Shown here: positions 56,784 to 64,000 of the stretch, one piece after another
Layout: each line of letters opens with the position of its first letter
How positions within the stretch are numbered: the stretch's first letter is position 1
Source of the DNA: Alistipes senegalensis JC50
GTDB lineage: Bacteria > Bacteroidota > Bacteroidia > Bacteroidales > Rikenellaceae
Length of the DNA: 64,000 bases
NCBI RefSeq assembly: GCF_025145645.1
Contig: NZ_CP102252.1
Span: 62,001 to 126,000, forward strand
Reading direction: 5' to 3'
Made by a program: the position numbers and the translations under genes
The notes under the pieces: generated by a model
Seen by the model: only the letters and a program-made list of their open reading frames with translations
The model's database searches: none
Told to the model about the DNA's origin: nothing

Positions 56784-58592
56784 TCAGAGTTTGTGGACGG
56801 AGATGAACGAAGCACGGTCGCGCTGGTGGAAGAGCGTCACCCGGCAAGGCACGAAATCCGACGCCGCACAGCTCCACAAATCCACGAATTGCTGGGGACT
56901 GCGCTCCATGAGCGGAAACCACGAACTCTGCACCTGCACCATGATGCGGTGTCCAGCACGGAACGTATGGGCGATGTCCGGCATGCGCAGCCGCACGCAC
57001 TCGGGTTTGCCCGGCGAAAAGGCTTTCGGGCGTGCGAATCCGTCGCGGTAGCGTCCCCGCACGGCATCGCCCCGCACGAGCATCTGTGTCCCGGCCTCGC
57101 CGCCGCCGTCGGGGAAGCAGTCGATCAGCTTCACGACGAAATCGGCGTCCGAGGTCGATAGCGCCGCTTCGAGCGTCGCCTCGACGGGTCCCACGAGGGT
57201 CATATCCTCCGCAAGAGGTTCGGTTACGAAGGTCAGCACGTCCTTGCGGCCCGCGAGGAACCGCTGGTCGGCGACCATATACTCTTTGGGCCGCCCGAGA
57301 CCCGGAGTTTCGAGGTACGGCACGGGATCGGCCGGATCGGACAGATAGCCCGTCGAAGAGTTCCTGGCCGCGGGTTTCTCCGTCGTGAGGCGGCCTCCGT
57401 CGGCCAGGTAGAAGGTCATCCGGCGGGTCCCGGCGGGCGTCCAGCGGCCGAACGCATGCCAGCGGTCGTCGCCCGAGGAGAAGACCGCCACGGGCGGCAG
57501 CCGATCGACCGTATCGCGGGCCCAAAGGTGGCAGTCGAAGAACGGCACCTCGAAATGCTCCATGTAATAGCGTCCGGAAGCCTCCTCGCCGAAGTCGAAG
57601 TCCCCGAGCCTGCGGCCGTCGCCGCGCCATGCCCCGTGAGACCACGGCCCCACGACCAGATGCACCGGAGTCTGCGCGCTCTGCCGCACCACGGCCCGGT
57701 AGAGGTTCCACGCCCCGTAGCAATCCTCGGCGTCGTAGGTGCCGCCCACGACGAGCATCGCCGGGCGGATGTTGTAGCACGCCCGGCGCGTGTCGCGGGC
57801 CCGCCACCACTCGTCGTAGTCGGGGTGTCCGGACATCTCCTCCCAAAAGGCGTTGGGAGCCAGCAGCGTCGTCAGGTCGGCCCGCGTCGGGTGTTCCAGA
57901 AAGAACGTGCGGTCATCGGGCGAAAAGGTCAGTTCGCGCCGGGGCATCCGGTCCGTCGGCGTGTGTCCCGAAGGGGTGTTCATCGAATTGAGGAACCGCA
58001 CGGCGTCGCTCAGCATCAGGATGCCGTTGTGGTGCACGTCGTCACCCATGTACCAGTCGGTCACGGGCGCCTGCGGAGAGACGGCCTTCACCGCAGGGTG
58101 ACCGCTCAGGGCCCCCATCAGGGCGTAGAAGCCCGGATAGGAGCTGCCCGCGAACCCGACGCGGCCGTTGTTGCCGGGGATGTGCTTCACGAGCCACTCC
58201 ACCGTGTCGTAGCTGTCCGTGGCCTCGTCCACGTCGCCGAAGCCCACCGGACGGACGTGCATGAACTCGCCCTCGCTCATGTAACGCCCCCGCACGTCCT
58301 GCTGGACGATGATATAGCCGCGATCGACATAGCTCCGCAGGTAGCCTTTTTCGAGCCCGGCGGGGAATGCGTCCGCGCCGTAGGGCCCCGTGCCGTAAGG
58401 CGTGCGGAAAATGATGATCGGGGCGCGCCCCGGGGCCTTGGGGGTATAGACCGAGGTGTGGAGGCGCACGCTGTCGCGCATGGCGATACGGTATTCGGCC
58501 TTGTCGTAGAGCGTGCTGACAGGCTGGGCGCATGCGGCGGCGGCAGCCAGCAGTCCGCCCCAGAGCAGCGGCAGGAATCGGCGGAAATTCAT
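56784..58592 (-). CDS. CocE/NonD-type S15 hydrolase (X-Pro dipeptidyl-peptidase family)
   Basis: A 602-residue exported alpha/beta hydrolase; the ATG at 58592 gives a signal ending AAAACAQ. Features are PIIIFRTPYGTGPYG, QQDVRGRYMSEGEF, the serine nucleophile in VGFAGSSYPGFYALMG near residue 155, the aspartate-containing AEDCYGAWNLY, and the histidine in VVGPWSHGAWRGDG. A C-terminal jelly roll follows. Relatives act as acyl esterases or peptidases; substrate cannot be told. It is divergent from cvfB and heads a two-gene unit with the omega-amidase. Confidence 0.88.
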   Translation of the reverse strand: MNFRRFLPLLWGGLLAAAAACAQPVSTLYDKAEYRIAMRDSVRLHTSVYTPKAPGRAPIIIFRTPYGTGPYGADAFPAGLEKGYLRSYVDRGYIIVQQDVRGRYMSEGEFMHVRPVGFGDVDEATDSYDTVEWLVKHIPGNNGRVGFAGSSYPGFYALMGALSGHPAVKAVSPQAPVTDWYMGDDVHHNGILMLSDAVRFLNSMNTPSGHTPTDRMPRRELTFSPDDRTFFLEHPTRADLTTLLAPNAFWEEMSGHPDYDEWWRARDTRRACYNIRPAMLVVGGTYDAEDCYGAWNLYRAVVRQSAQTPVHLVVGPWSHGAWRGDGRRLGDFDFGEEASGRYYMEHFEVPFFDCHLWARDTVDRLPPVAVFSSGDDRWHAFGRWTPAGTRRMTFYLADGGRLTTEKPAARNSSTGYLSDPADPVPYLETPGLGRPKEYMVADQRFLAGRKDVLTFVTEPLAEDMTLVGPVEATLEAALSTSDADFVVKLIDCFPDGGGEAGTQMLVRGDAVRGRYRDGFARPKAFSPGKPECVRLRMPDIAHTFRAGHRIMVQVQSSWFPLMERSPQQFVDLWSCAASDFVPCRVTLFHQRDRASFISVHKL

Positions 58593-58616
58593 GGCGGGAT
58601 CGTTTTCTGTTTCCGG

Positions 58617-58648
58617 TAAAGATAGCCTTTTTCCGGTCAAAACGCAAA
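58617..58648 (-). promoter_or_regulatory. Promoter of the S15 hydrolase gene
   Basis: On the minus strand TTTG (58645-58648) is separated by 20 nt from TATCTTTA (58617-58624). The -7 ends in A not G, like that of uvrA. It is 24 nt before the ATG. Confidence 0.5.
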
Positions 58649-58706
58649 AAGAGAGGCCCAAGCCGCGACAAAAGCGCGATTTCTTCCGACCGGCAGGACT
58701 GCAATG

Positions 58707-58738
58707 TTTGGATTCGGGCGAAAATAAACGTACTTTTG
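58707..58738 (+). promoter_or_regulatory. Promoter of cvfB
   Basis: TTTG at 58707-58710, 20 nt, then TACTTTTG at 58731-58738. This is a full consensus promoter, 24 nt before the ATG. Confidence 0.75.
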
Positions 58739-58762
58739 CACCGTATCTCTCAACAAACGACA

Positions 58763-59611
58763 ATGCTCAGAGCAGGACGCACACAAACCCTCACCGTAAG
58801 CCGCATATCGGAATACGGACTATACCTCGCGGACGAGGAACAGAACGAAGTTCTGCTGCCCAACCGCTACACCTCGCTGACCGACAAGGTCGGCGACCGG
58901 AAAGAGGTGTTTCTCTACCACGACTCCGAAGACCGGCTGGTGGCCACGACCGAAACGCCGCTGCTGCGCGCCGGAGAGGCGGGCTTCCTGCGCGTGGTGG
59001 ACAAGACGGCCCACGGGGCTTTTCTCGACTGGGGGCTCCACGGCAAGGACCTCTTCCTCCCGAACCGCAACCAGCAGGGCGGCATCTTGGCCGGGCACAG
59101 CTATGTCGTCTACCTCTACGAAGACAGCATCACGGGCCGCTGCGTGGCCACGACCAAACTCAAGGGCTTCATCAACAACGATCTGATCTCGGTGAAACCC
59201 CGCGAGGAAGTTTCGCTGCTCGTCGCCTCGGAAAGCGAGATCGGCTACCGCGTGATCGTCAACAACCGCCATTGGGGCATGATCTACCGCAACCAGATCT
59301 TCCGTCCGGTGGCCGTCGGCGACCGCCTGACGGGCTACGTCCGCCGCATCACCGAGGACAACCGCATCGACGTAAGCCTCCAGCAGGCCGGATTCGCGCA
59401 GGTGAAGGACTCGGCGCAAACGCTGCTCCGGCTGGTCCGCGACAACGGCGGATTCCTCCCCTTGAACGACGACAGCGCCCCGGAGGAGGTGGTGCGGCTG
59501 ACGCAGATGAGCAAGAAGGTCTTCAAGCGTTCGCTGGGAATGCTCCTGAAACGCGGCGAAGTCGAGGTCGATGAAAAGGGAATAAAGAGCAAGACCCATG
59601 ACGAAGATTAA
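58763..59611 (+). CDS. cvfB: S1-like RNA-binding protein of the CvfB family
   Basis: A 282-residue cytosolic protein. The N-terminal S1-like domains contain LTVSRISEYGLYLADEEQNEVLLP and FLRVVDKTAHGAFLDWGLHGKDLFLP, followed by further OB-type strands (RLTGYVRRITEDNRIDVSL) and a C-terminal winged helix (TQMSKKVFKRSLGMLLKRGEVEV). This is the CvfB/YitL plan. CvfB-like proteins affect virulence gene expression in staphylococci; the role here is not known. The ATG at 58763 follows a strong promoter by 24 nt; upstream frames overlap the divergent gene. It overlaps the next gene by 14 nt. Confidence 0.92.
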   Translation: MLRAGRTQTLTVSRISEYGLYLADEEQNEVLLPNRYTSLTDKVGDRKEVFLYHDSEDRLVATTETPLLRAGEAGFLRVVDKTAHGAFLDWGLHGKDLFLPNRNQQGGILAGHSYVVYLYEDSITGRCVATTKLKGFINNDLISVKPREEVSLLVASESEIGYRVIVNNRHWGMIYRNQIFRPVAVGDRLTGYVRRITEDNRIDVSLQQAGFAQVKDSAQTLLRLVRDNGGFLPLNDDSAPEEVVRLTQMSKKVFKRSLGMLLKRGEVEVDEKGIKSKTHDED

Positions 59612-60362
59612 CACCGCAGAGCGCGTGTCGGCGGAGGCTTCCGACAATTTCGTATTCCAACGCTCGCTGCTGGCCTACCACGCCGCAGCGGAACGCATCG
59701 CGGGCGACGTGCTCGAAATCGGCACGGGAAGCGGCTACGGCATCGAAGTCGTGGCGCCGCGTGCCCGGCGGTTCGTCACCGTGGACAAGCACGTCCCGGC
59801 GCCGGAACTGCTGCAACTGCCCAATGTCGAATTCCGGCAGGCCGAAGTGCCGCCGCTGGATTTTCCCGACGGGAGTTTCGACTGCGTGATTTCGTTCCAG
59901 GTGATCGAACATATCCGGCGCGACGGCGATTTCGTGCGCGAGATCGCCCGGGTGCTGCGTCCGGGCGGACGTTTCATCGTGACGACCCCCAACGCACCGA
60001 TGTCGCTGACACGCAATCCGTGGCACGTGCGCGAATACACGGCCGAAGAACTCCGGAGGCTCCTCGCCGGGAGTTTTTCCACGGTCGAGACCCTCGGGGT
60101 GTTCGGAGATGAAAAAGTGATGGATTATTACGAAGAGAACCGCCGCAGCGTCCGCCGCATCACGCGGTTCGACGTTCTGGACCTCCAGCACCGCCTACCG
60201 CGCCGCCTGCTGCAACTGCCCTACGACCTGCTGAACCGCCTCAACCGCCGCAGGCTCCTCCGTCAGAACACCGATCTGACGACCTCGATCCGGATGGACG
60301 ACTACCGTATCGGTCCGGTCGGGGTGAATTGTTTCGACTTGTTCTACATCGCCACGAAATAG
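59598..60362 (+). CDS. Class I SAM-dependent methyltransferase
   Basis: A 254-residue protein with motif I VLEIGTGSGYGIEV near residue 40, an acidic motif II (FVTVDKHV), motif IV DCVISFQVIEHI and RVLRPGGRFIVTTPN. The last 100 residues carry YEENRRSVRRITRFDVLDLQHRLP, as seen in methyltransferases near envelope genes of Bacteroidota. The substrate is unknown. It overlaps cvfB by 14 nt (ATG inside the cvfB end) and is probably translated from the same message. A strong hairpin follows. Confidence 0.85.
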   Translation: MTKINTAERVSAEASDNFVFQRSLLAYHAAAERIAGDVLEIGTGSGYGIEVVAPRARRFVTVDKHVPAPELLQLPNVEFRQAEVPPLDFPDGSFDCVISFQVIEHIRRDGDFVREIARVLRPGGRFIVTTPNAPMSLTRNPWHVREYTAEELRRLLAGSFSTVETLGVFGDEKVMDYYEENRRSVRRITRFDVLDLQHRLPRRLLQLPYDLLNRLNRRRLLRQNTDLTTSIRMDDYRIGPVGVNCFDLFYIATK

Positions 60363-60387
60363 CGGACAGCACAAGCCTGTCAATAAA

Positions 60388-60415
60388 AAAATGCGGAGCC
60401 CGAACTCCGCATTTT
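60388..60415. terminator. Bidirectional intrinsic terminator
   Basis: AAAATGCGGAG (60388-60398) and CTCCGCATTTT (60405-60415) form an 11-bp stem with a 6-nt loop, giving U-rich tails in both directions. It serves the methyltransferase gene (+) and the DUF2795 gene (-). Confidence 0.9.
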
Positions 60416-60417
60416 CA

Positions 60418-60639
60418 TTAGTATTCCTCCTCGTTGAAGAAAAAGTCGTCTTTCGAAGGATAGTCGGGCCAGATGTCTTCGATGGATTCGTAGATCTCGC
60501 CTTCGTCTTCTATCTCCTGCAAGTTCTCGAGCACCTCGAGCGGCGCTCCCGAACGCACCGCGTAGTCGATCAACTCCTCTTTGGTGGCAGGCCAGGGGGC
60601 GTCTTCGAGCTTAGAAGCCAGTTCAAGTGTCCAATACAT
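60418..60639 (-). CDS. Small acidic DUF2795-like protein
   Basis: A 73-residue cytosolic protein starting MYWTLELASKLEDAPWPATK, which matches the form of small conserved Bacteroidota proteins of this family. The sequence is strongly acidic (many E and D) and ends FFFNEEEY. A GTG at 60645 would add two residues. The function is unknown. It is a single-gene unit with its own promoter and a terminator just beyond the stop. Confidence 0.85.
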   Translation of the reverse strand: MYWTLELASKLEDAPWPATKEELIDYAVRSGAPLEVLENLQEIEDEGEIYESIEDIWPDYPSKDDFFFNEEEY

Positions 60640-60710
60640 AGTCACAAAGTTTTTAAGTTCCCAAATATCAACCGGTTAAAAGCCCGGCAGGGCTCTCGAC
60701 CCAGTATGAC

Positions 60711-60796
60711 TGATTTGCAAAAGTATAAAAAAATCGAGAAAAACAAAGAAAAAACGACAAAACATCGTTACTGCACACGCATACTTTTGCAAATCA
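60711..60796. repeat. 16-bp perfect inverted repeats enclosing the DUF2795 promoter
   Basis: TGATTTGCAAAAGTAT at 60711-60726 and its exact reverse complement at 60781-60796 flank a 54-nt A-rich segment (60727-60780). Both arms contain a -7-like TACTTTTG pointing outward. Such a layout would allow promoter inversion, but no recombinase gene is nearby. Confidence 0.7.
60718..60747 (-). promoter_or_regulatory. Promoter of the DUF2795 gene
   Basis: On the minus strand TTTG (60744-60747), 18 nt, then TACTTTTG (60718-60725), leaving about 70 nt of leader. The -33 lies in the segment between the inverted repeats. Confidence 0.6.
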
Positions 60797-60801
60797 ACGG
60801 A

Positions 60802-61353
60802 TTAAGGAATCCACAAAACCTCCTTCACCTCATAATGAGCCGTCAGCGTGCGTCCGAGCAGGTAGAAATAGTCCGAAAGACGGTTCAGCCAAACCAGCAC
60901 CGACGGTTCGACGCCGTATTTCGCATCGGCCCGAAGCGCCGCGCGTTCCGAACGCCGGCAGACGGTGCGACAGACATGGCACAGCGACACGGCAGTATGC
61001 CCGCCGGGGATCGTGAATTTGTCGATGGGCTGCAACGCCTCCTGCATGGCGTCGATGCGCCCTTCGAGCCACGTGACGACCGCAGGGTCCAGCGGAGCCA
61101 CCTTGCCGCGCCCCGACTCGCCCGTCGCCAGCAGGGCTTCGACGGTCATCAGCCGCGAAAGAATGCGGTTCAAATCATCGACGCAAGCCGCTAATGCGTC
61201 GTCTGCGCGCAGGTTGTCGGCCAGCAGGGCCGTGAAAGCCGCCAGTTCGTCCACCGAGCCGTAAGCCTCGACCCGCTCGTCGGTCTTGAAGACCCGCTCG
61301 CCGCCGATCAGCGAAGTGGTCCCTTTGTCGCCTGTCTTGGTGTATACCTTCAT
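60802..61353 (-). CDS. PduO-type ATP:cob(I)alamin adenosyltransferase
   Basis: A 183-residue cytosolic enzyme adenosylating cobalamin to the B12 coenzyme. It starts MKVYTKTGDKGTTSLIGG, with the ATP-binding motif, and ends with LNRLSDYFYLLGRTLTAHYEVKEVLW, where the family motif SDYFYLL lies. CRTVCRRSERA matches the conserved helix with arginines. It starts inside the stop of the upstream gene with an ATGA overlap, so the flavoprotein, HSPF protein and this gene probably form one transcript. Confidence 0.95.
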   Translation of the reverse strand: MKVYTKTGDKGTTSLIGGERVFKTDERVEAYGSVDELAAFTALLADNLRADDALAACVDDLNRILSRLMTVEALLATGESGRGKVAPLDPAVVTWLEGRIDAMQEALQPIDKFTIPGGHTAVSLCHVCRTVCRRSERAALRADAKYGVEPSVLVWLNRLSDYFYLLGRTLTAHYEVKEVLWIP

Positions 61354-61862
61354 ATCCGAAAGTGTTGTTTTGGCAAATGGTTGTTGAAAATCAGCAGGTA
61401 ACCGCGGTTATCGACCGTCGTCGAACGGTGCTGCGCAACGATCTGGGCGCATAGAGCCTGCCGCACGCGACCGTCGTAAGGCGACATCACGGCCACGGTG
61501 TGTCCCGCTTCGCCCGCCTCGCGCACCAGCGCCAGCGTCTCGGCCCGCGACCTGTCGCGCGTCACCACGCACAACTCCGCATCCGCACGATTCAGGCCAA
61601 AGGTCTTGTAACCGCAGTGGATCGCCAGGTTTTGCAGCTGTCCGGCACGACGCCGGGATACGCCCGCAGCCGTCAGGGAGTCGTAAACCGTCCGGTCGCC
61701 CGGAAGCAGCCCGTCGTGCATGAACACCTCGCGCACGATGTCGTAGACAAACGGCGAATGCACCCCGTGCCCGCGGAAATAACGGGCGCGGGAGAGCCGG
61801 TTGCGCAGCTCTGCGACCCGTCCGGAGAGCCGGAGCGAAAGAGGATAGCGGCCGAGCCTCAT
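61350..61862 (-). CDS. Short HSPF-motif protein, possibly a degenerate methyltransferase
   Basis: A 170-residue protein from the ATG at 61862. The N-terminal part contains RARYFRGHGVHSPFVYDIVREVF, which in Bacteroidota introduces a SAM-dependent methyltransferase of about 240 residues. Here the SAM-binding motif I (LExGxxxG) is not present; instead the chain has NLAIHCGYKTFGLNRADAELCVVTRD, and ends early. It may be a shortened or inactive relative. It lies 5 nt after the flavoprotein gene and overlaps the adenosyltransferase gene by 4 nt. Function unknown. Confidence 0.6.
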   Translation of the reverse strand: MRLGRYPLSLRLSGRVAELRNRLSRARYFRGHGVHSPFVYDIVREVFMHDGLLPGDRTVYDSLTAAGVSRRRAGQLQNLAIHCGYKTFGLNRADAELCVVTRDRSRAETLALVREAGEAGHTVAVMSPYDGRVRQALCAQIVAQHRSTTVDNRGYLLIFNNHLPKQHFRI

Positions 61863-61867
61863 GGTAC

Positions 61868-63139
61868 CTATTTCTTGAGCATACCGGCCAGACGCCCCGT
61901 CGAAAAGGCGATCTGGAGGTTGTAACCGCCCGTGTTGGCATCGAGGTCGAGCACCTCGCCGGCGAAATAGAGCCCCCTGACCTTCAGCGACTCCATCGTA
62001 TAGGGATTCACCTCGTCGCACCGCACGCCGCCGGCCGTCGTGACGGCGTATTCGAACGGCGCATAGTCCGTGATCGGAAAGGTCAGCCCCTTGAGCGTCC
62101 GCACGAGGCGCGTGATCTGCTCTTCGGTGAGTTTGCCGACATAGCATTTCGAATGGATGTCCATCTCCTGCGCCAGCGGCATCACCAGCGGTTTGGGAAC
62201 CAGCTTGCGCAGCAGTTCGCCGAAGAACTCCGTCGGTTCCAGCCCGGCCAGCTCGCGGGCGATGCGGTCGCGCAAAACCTCCTCCGTAAGCGCGGGTTTC
62301 AGGTCGAGCGTCAGCTTCACCCGCCGGCCGTCGATCAGGGCGTCCACCGCATCGCGGCTCATGCGCAGCGCCACGGCGCCCTCGATGCCGCGGTCGGAAA
62401 AGCCGATCTCGCCGAACTCCTCGCGCACGGGTTCATTGTCTATATATAAGGTGGCGCGCACGTTGCGCAGCAACACCTTGTCGAGGTAACGGATCTGGGC
62501 GTGCGACGAAACGAGCGGCGTCAGCGACGGGCGCAGCGGCTCGATCGTATGGCCCAGGTCGGCGGCGAAGGCATAGCCGTCGCCCGTCGATCCGGTCGCG
62601 GGATACGACACGCCGCCCGTGGCGAGGATCACCTGCGCGCACTCCTCCTTGCGTTCGAAACCCCGCTTGTTGATATATTTCACGCCGAAGACCCGGTTTC
62701 CGAGGGTCATGATCTCCGTGACGCGCGTGTCGTAGATGATCTTGACGCCGTTTTCGAAGCAGTATTCCAGCAGGGCGTTGGCGATGTCCCACGCCTTGCC
62801 GCTCTTGGGGAAAACCCGCTCGCCGCGCTCGATTTCGAGCTTCACGCCCGCGCGTTCGAAAAACCGGATCGTCGCACGGTTGTTGAACTCGGCGAACGCC
62901 TGCGCGAAAAAGTCGGCGTTAGTGCGCACCTGCTCCGCAAACTCCTCGGCGGGCCGGGCGTTGGTGACGTTGCAGCGGCCTTTGCCGGTGATGCGGACCT
63001 TGCGGCCCGACTTCTCCATCTTTTCGATCAGCAGCACACGGCGCCCGTTGCGCGCCGCGGTGCCTGCGGCCATCATGCCCGCGGCGCCCGCCCCGACGAC
63101 GATAACGTCATACGGCTGTCTTTCTTCCATTTGTTCCAT
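61868..63139 (-). CDS. BaiN/HI0933-family flavoprotein
   Basis: A 423-residue FAD-dependent protein (ATG at 63139; 63130 is possible). The dinucleotide-binding motif VIVVGAGAAGMMAAGTAAR is at residues 11-29, followed by SGRKVRITGKGRCNVTN, VILATGGVSYPATGSTGDGYAFA and CDEVNPYTMES...GLYFAGEVLDLDANTGGYNLQIAFSTG. This is the HI0933/BaiN type. BaiN in gut bacteria takes part in bile-acid dehydroxylation, but most members are uncharacterised, so no bile function is claimed. It is the first gene of the three-gene unit, divergent from nusB. Confidence 0.9.
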   Translation of the reverse strand: MEQMEERQPYDVIVVGAGAAGMMAAGTAARNGRRVLLIEKMEKSGRKVRITGKGRCNVTNARPAEEFAEQVRTNADFFAQAFAEFNNRATIRFFERAGVKLEIERGERVFPKSGKAWDIANALLEYCFENGVKIIYDTRVTEIMTLGNRVFGVKYINKRGFERKEECAQVILATGGVSYPATGSTGDGYAFAADLGHTIEPLRPSLTPLVSSHAQIRYLDKVLLRNVRATLYIDNEPVREEFGEIGFSDRGIEGAVALRMSRDAVDALIDGRRVKLTLDLKPALTEEVLRDRIARELAGLEPTEFFGELLRKLVPKPLVMPLAQEMDIHSKCYVGKLTEEQITRLVRTLKGLTFPITDYAPFEYAVTTAGGVRCDEVNPYTMESLKVRGLYFAGEVLDLDANTGGYNLQIAFSTGRLAGMLKK

Positions 63140-63146
63140 ACGGGTG

Positions 63147-63154
63147 CAAAGATA
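63147..63154 (-). promoter_or_regulatory. Bacteroidota -7 element of the flavoprotein operon
   Basis: The minus strand reads TATCTTTG, exact. Transcription would begin around 63140, so the first ATG would have almost no leader and the second a 10-nt one. Confidence 0.6.
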
Positions 63155-63188
63155 GGGATTTATTTCTTTCATTCCGGAAAAAATTCCT

Positions 63189-63196
63189 ATCTTTGC
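63189..63196 (+). promoter_or_regulatory. Bacteroidota -7 element of nusB
   Basis: TATCTTTG, exact, 35 nt before the nusB ATG. The -33 is weak. It is divergent from the flavoprotein promoter. Confidence 0.55.
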
Positions 63197-63231
63197 GGCC
63201 GTTGAAACCGTTCCAATCGTTCTAAAAGATA

Positions 63232-64000
63232 TGTTGAGCAGAAGATTACTTCGTATAAAGGTCGTCAAGGCGCTGTTCGCCCACCTCAAGTCGGGCGCCG
63301 ACAACATGATCGCGTCGGAAAAGACGCTCATGGCATCCGTGGACAAAGCCTACGACCTCTATTTCCAGATACTGACCCTTCCCGTGGAGATCGCACGCTA
63401 TGCCGAACAGCGTCAGGAACTGGCCAAGCAGAAGAAACTGCCGACATTCGAGGACCTCAACCCCAACACCAAATTCGTAGACAACGCCGTGATCCGCACC
63501 ATCGCCAACAGCGACGCGGTGAACGACCATATCGCCGCCCGCAAGCTGGGCTGGGCGAAATATCCCGAGCTGATCCGCACGCTCTACACGCAGCTCACCG
63601 AGAGCGACTATTACAAGAATTACATGCAGCGCGAAGAGCGCCCGTTCGACGAAGACAAAAAACTGCTGGAGGATTTCTTCAAGGAGCTCCAGAGCTGCGA
63701 GGCGCTGGACGACGTGCTGGAAGAGATGTCGATCCTGTGGAGCGACGACCTCCCCTATATCATCATGATGATCCTGCGCACGCTGTCGGGACTGCGCGTG
63801 TCGCACACCGAACTGCGGGTTCCCCCGAAATTCAAGAGCGACGAGGACCCGGCGTTCGTCAAGACGCTGTTCGAAAAGTCGCTGGTCAACTACTCGACCT
63901 ATCAGGACTACATCGAAAAGTTCACCTCGAACTGGGATGTCGAGCGCATCGTCTTCATGGACAACCTCATCATCGGCACGGCGATGGCCGAGCTGACCTC
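63232..64000 (+). CDS. nusB: NusB-family transcription antitermination factor (partial, C-terminus cut)
   Basis: The ATG at 63232 opens a frame to the window edge (256 residues). It begins MLSRRLLRIKVVKALFAHLK. It then has a long helical insertion of more than 100 residues (KAYDLYFQILTLPVEIARYAEQRQ, YYKNYMQREERPFDEDKKL), then FVKTLFEKSLVNYSTYQDYIEKF and WDVERIVFMDNLIIGTAMAEL, which is the NusB core. This extended form is normal for Bacteroidota. NusB with NusE/S10 binds boxA for rRNA antitermination. A promoter -7 lies 35 nt upstream. Confidence 0.9.

Noticed and set aside
60782..60789. Rightward TACTTTTG as an active promoter
   Set aside because: No -33 element is present on that strand in the given orientation, and nothing but antisense lies downstream. 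It is kept only as part of the inverted repeat.

Overview
The window comes from a high-GC member of the Bacteroidota, most likely a gut Rikenellaceae such as Alistipes (inference). The evidence is two SusC/SusD pairs, a hybrid two-component regulator, DUF4251, DUF5689 and DUF2795-type proteins, a NusB with a long N-terminal extension, and repeated promoters of the Bacteroidota type (TTTG, 18-20 nt, TAnnTTTG). I saw no rRNA, tRNA, CRISPR array or insertion sequence.

Layout. 1-4.6 kb: an MscS-type channel (cut by the window edge), divergent serB, two overlapping DUF5689 lipoprotein genes and obgE. 4.6-10.9 kb: a complete leucine operon, leuA-leuC-leuD-citramalate/isopropylmalate synthase-leuB, ending at a strong terminator. 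10.9-20.2 kb: a SusC/SusD/lipoprotein locus preceded by two paralogous surface lipoprotein genes. One of these is out of frame at a C9 tract just after its lipid-anchor signal. 20.3-24 kb: alanine dehydrogenase and an outer-membrane barrel. 24.1-50.3 kb: a large leftward polysaccharide-utilisation locus (PUL). It contains a hybrid sensor/regulator, SusC, SusD, SusE-like, a DUF4832 lipoprotein, an exported FAD oxidoreductase, a GH36-like enzyme, GH2 beta-glucuronidase, GH88, CE15-like esterase, a second GH2, an orphan GH35 jelly-roll protein and GH3. 50.3-64 kb: housekeeping genes (pepD, ispF, uvrA, an omega-amidase, an S15 peptidase, cvfB, a methyltransferase, DUF2795, a PduO-type adenosyltransferase, a BaiN/HI0933 flavoprotein and the start of nusB).

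How it fits together. The PUL combines enzymes that act on uronic acids (GH88, beta-glucuronidase, glucuronoyl-esterase-like CE15) with exo-acting GH3, GH2 and GH36-like enzymes. It has no recognisable polysaccharide lyase or endo-hydrolase, so I infer a glucuronate-containing oligosaccharide or glycoside as target. The SusC/D/E genes are separated from the enzyme genes by a strong hairpin with a U-rich tail, probably an attenuator that sets the ratio of transporter to enzymes.

Most unusual signal. Two genes, the surface lipoprotein at 18.5-19.9 kb and the PUL regulator at 46.2-50.3 kb, carry a nine-base C tract (G9 on the + strand) within or just after their signal peptides, in the same 16-base context. 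As given, the regulator is in frame and the lipoprotein is out of frame by one base. This could be slipped-strand phase variation of a surface protein and a PUL regulator. A homopolymer miscall would look the same for the lipoprotein and must be excluded.
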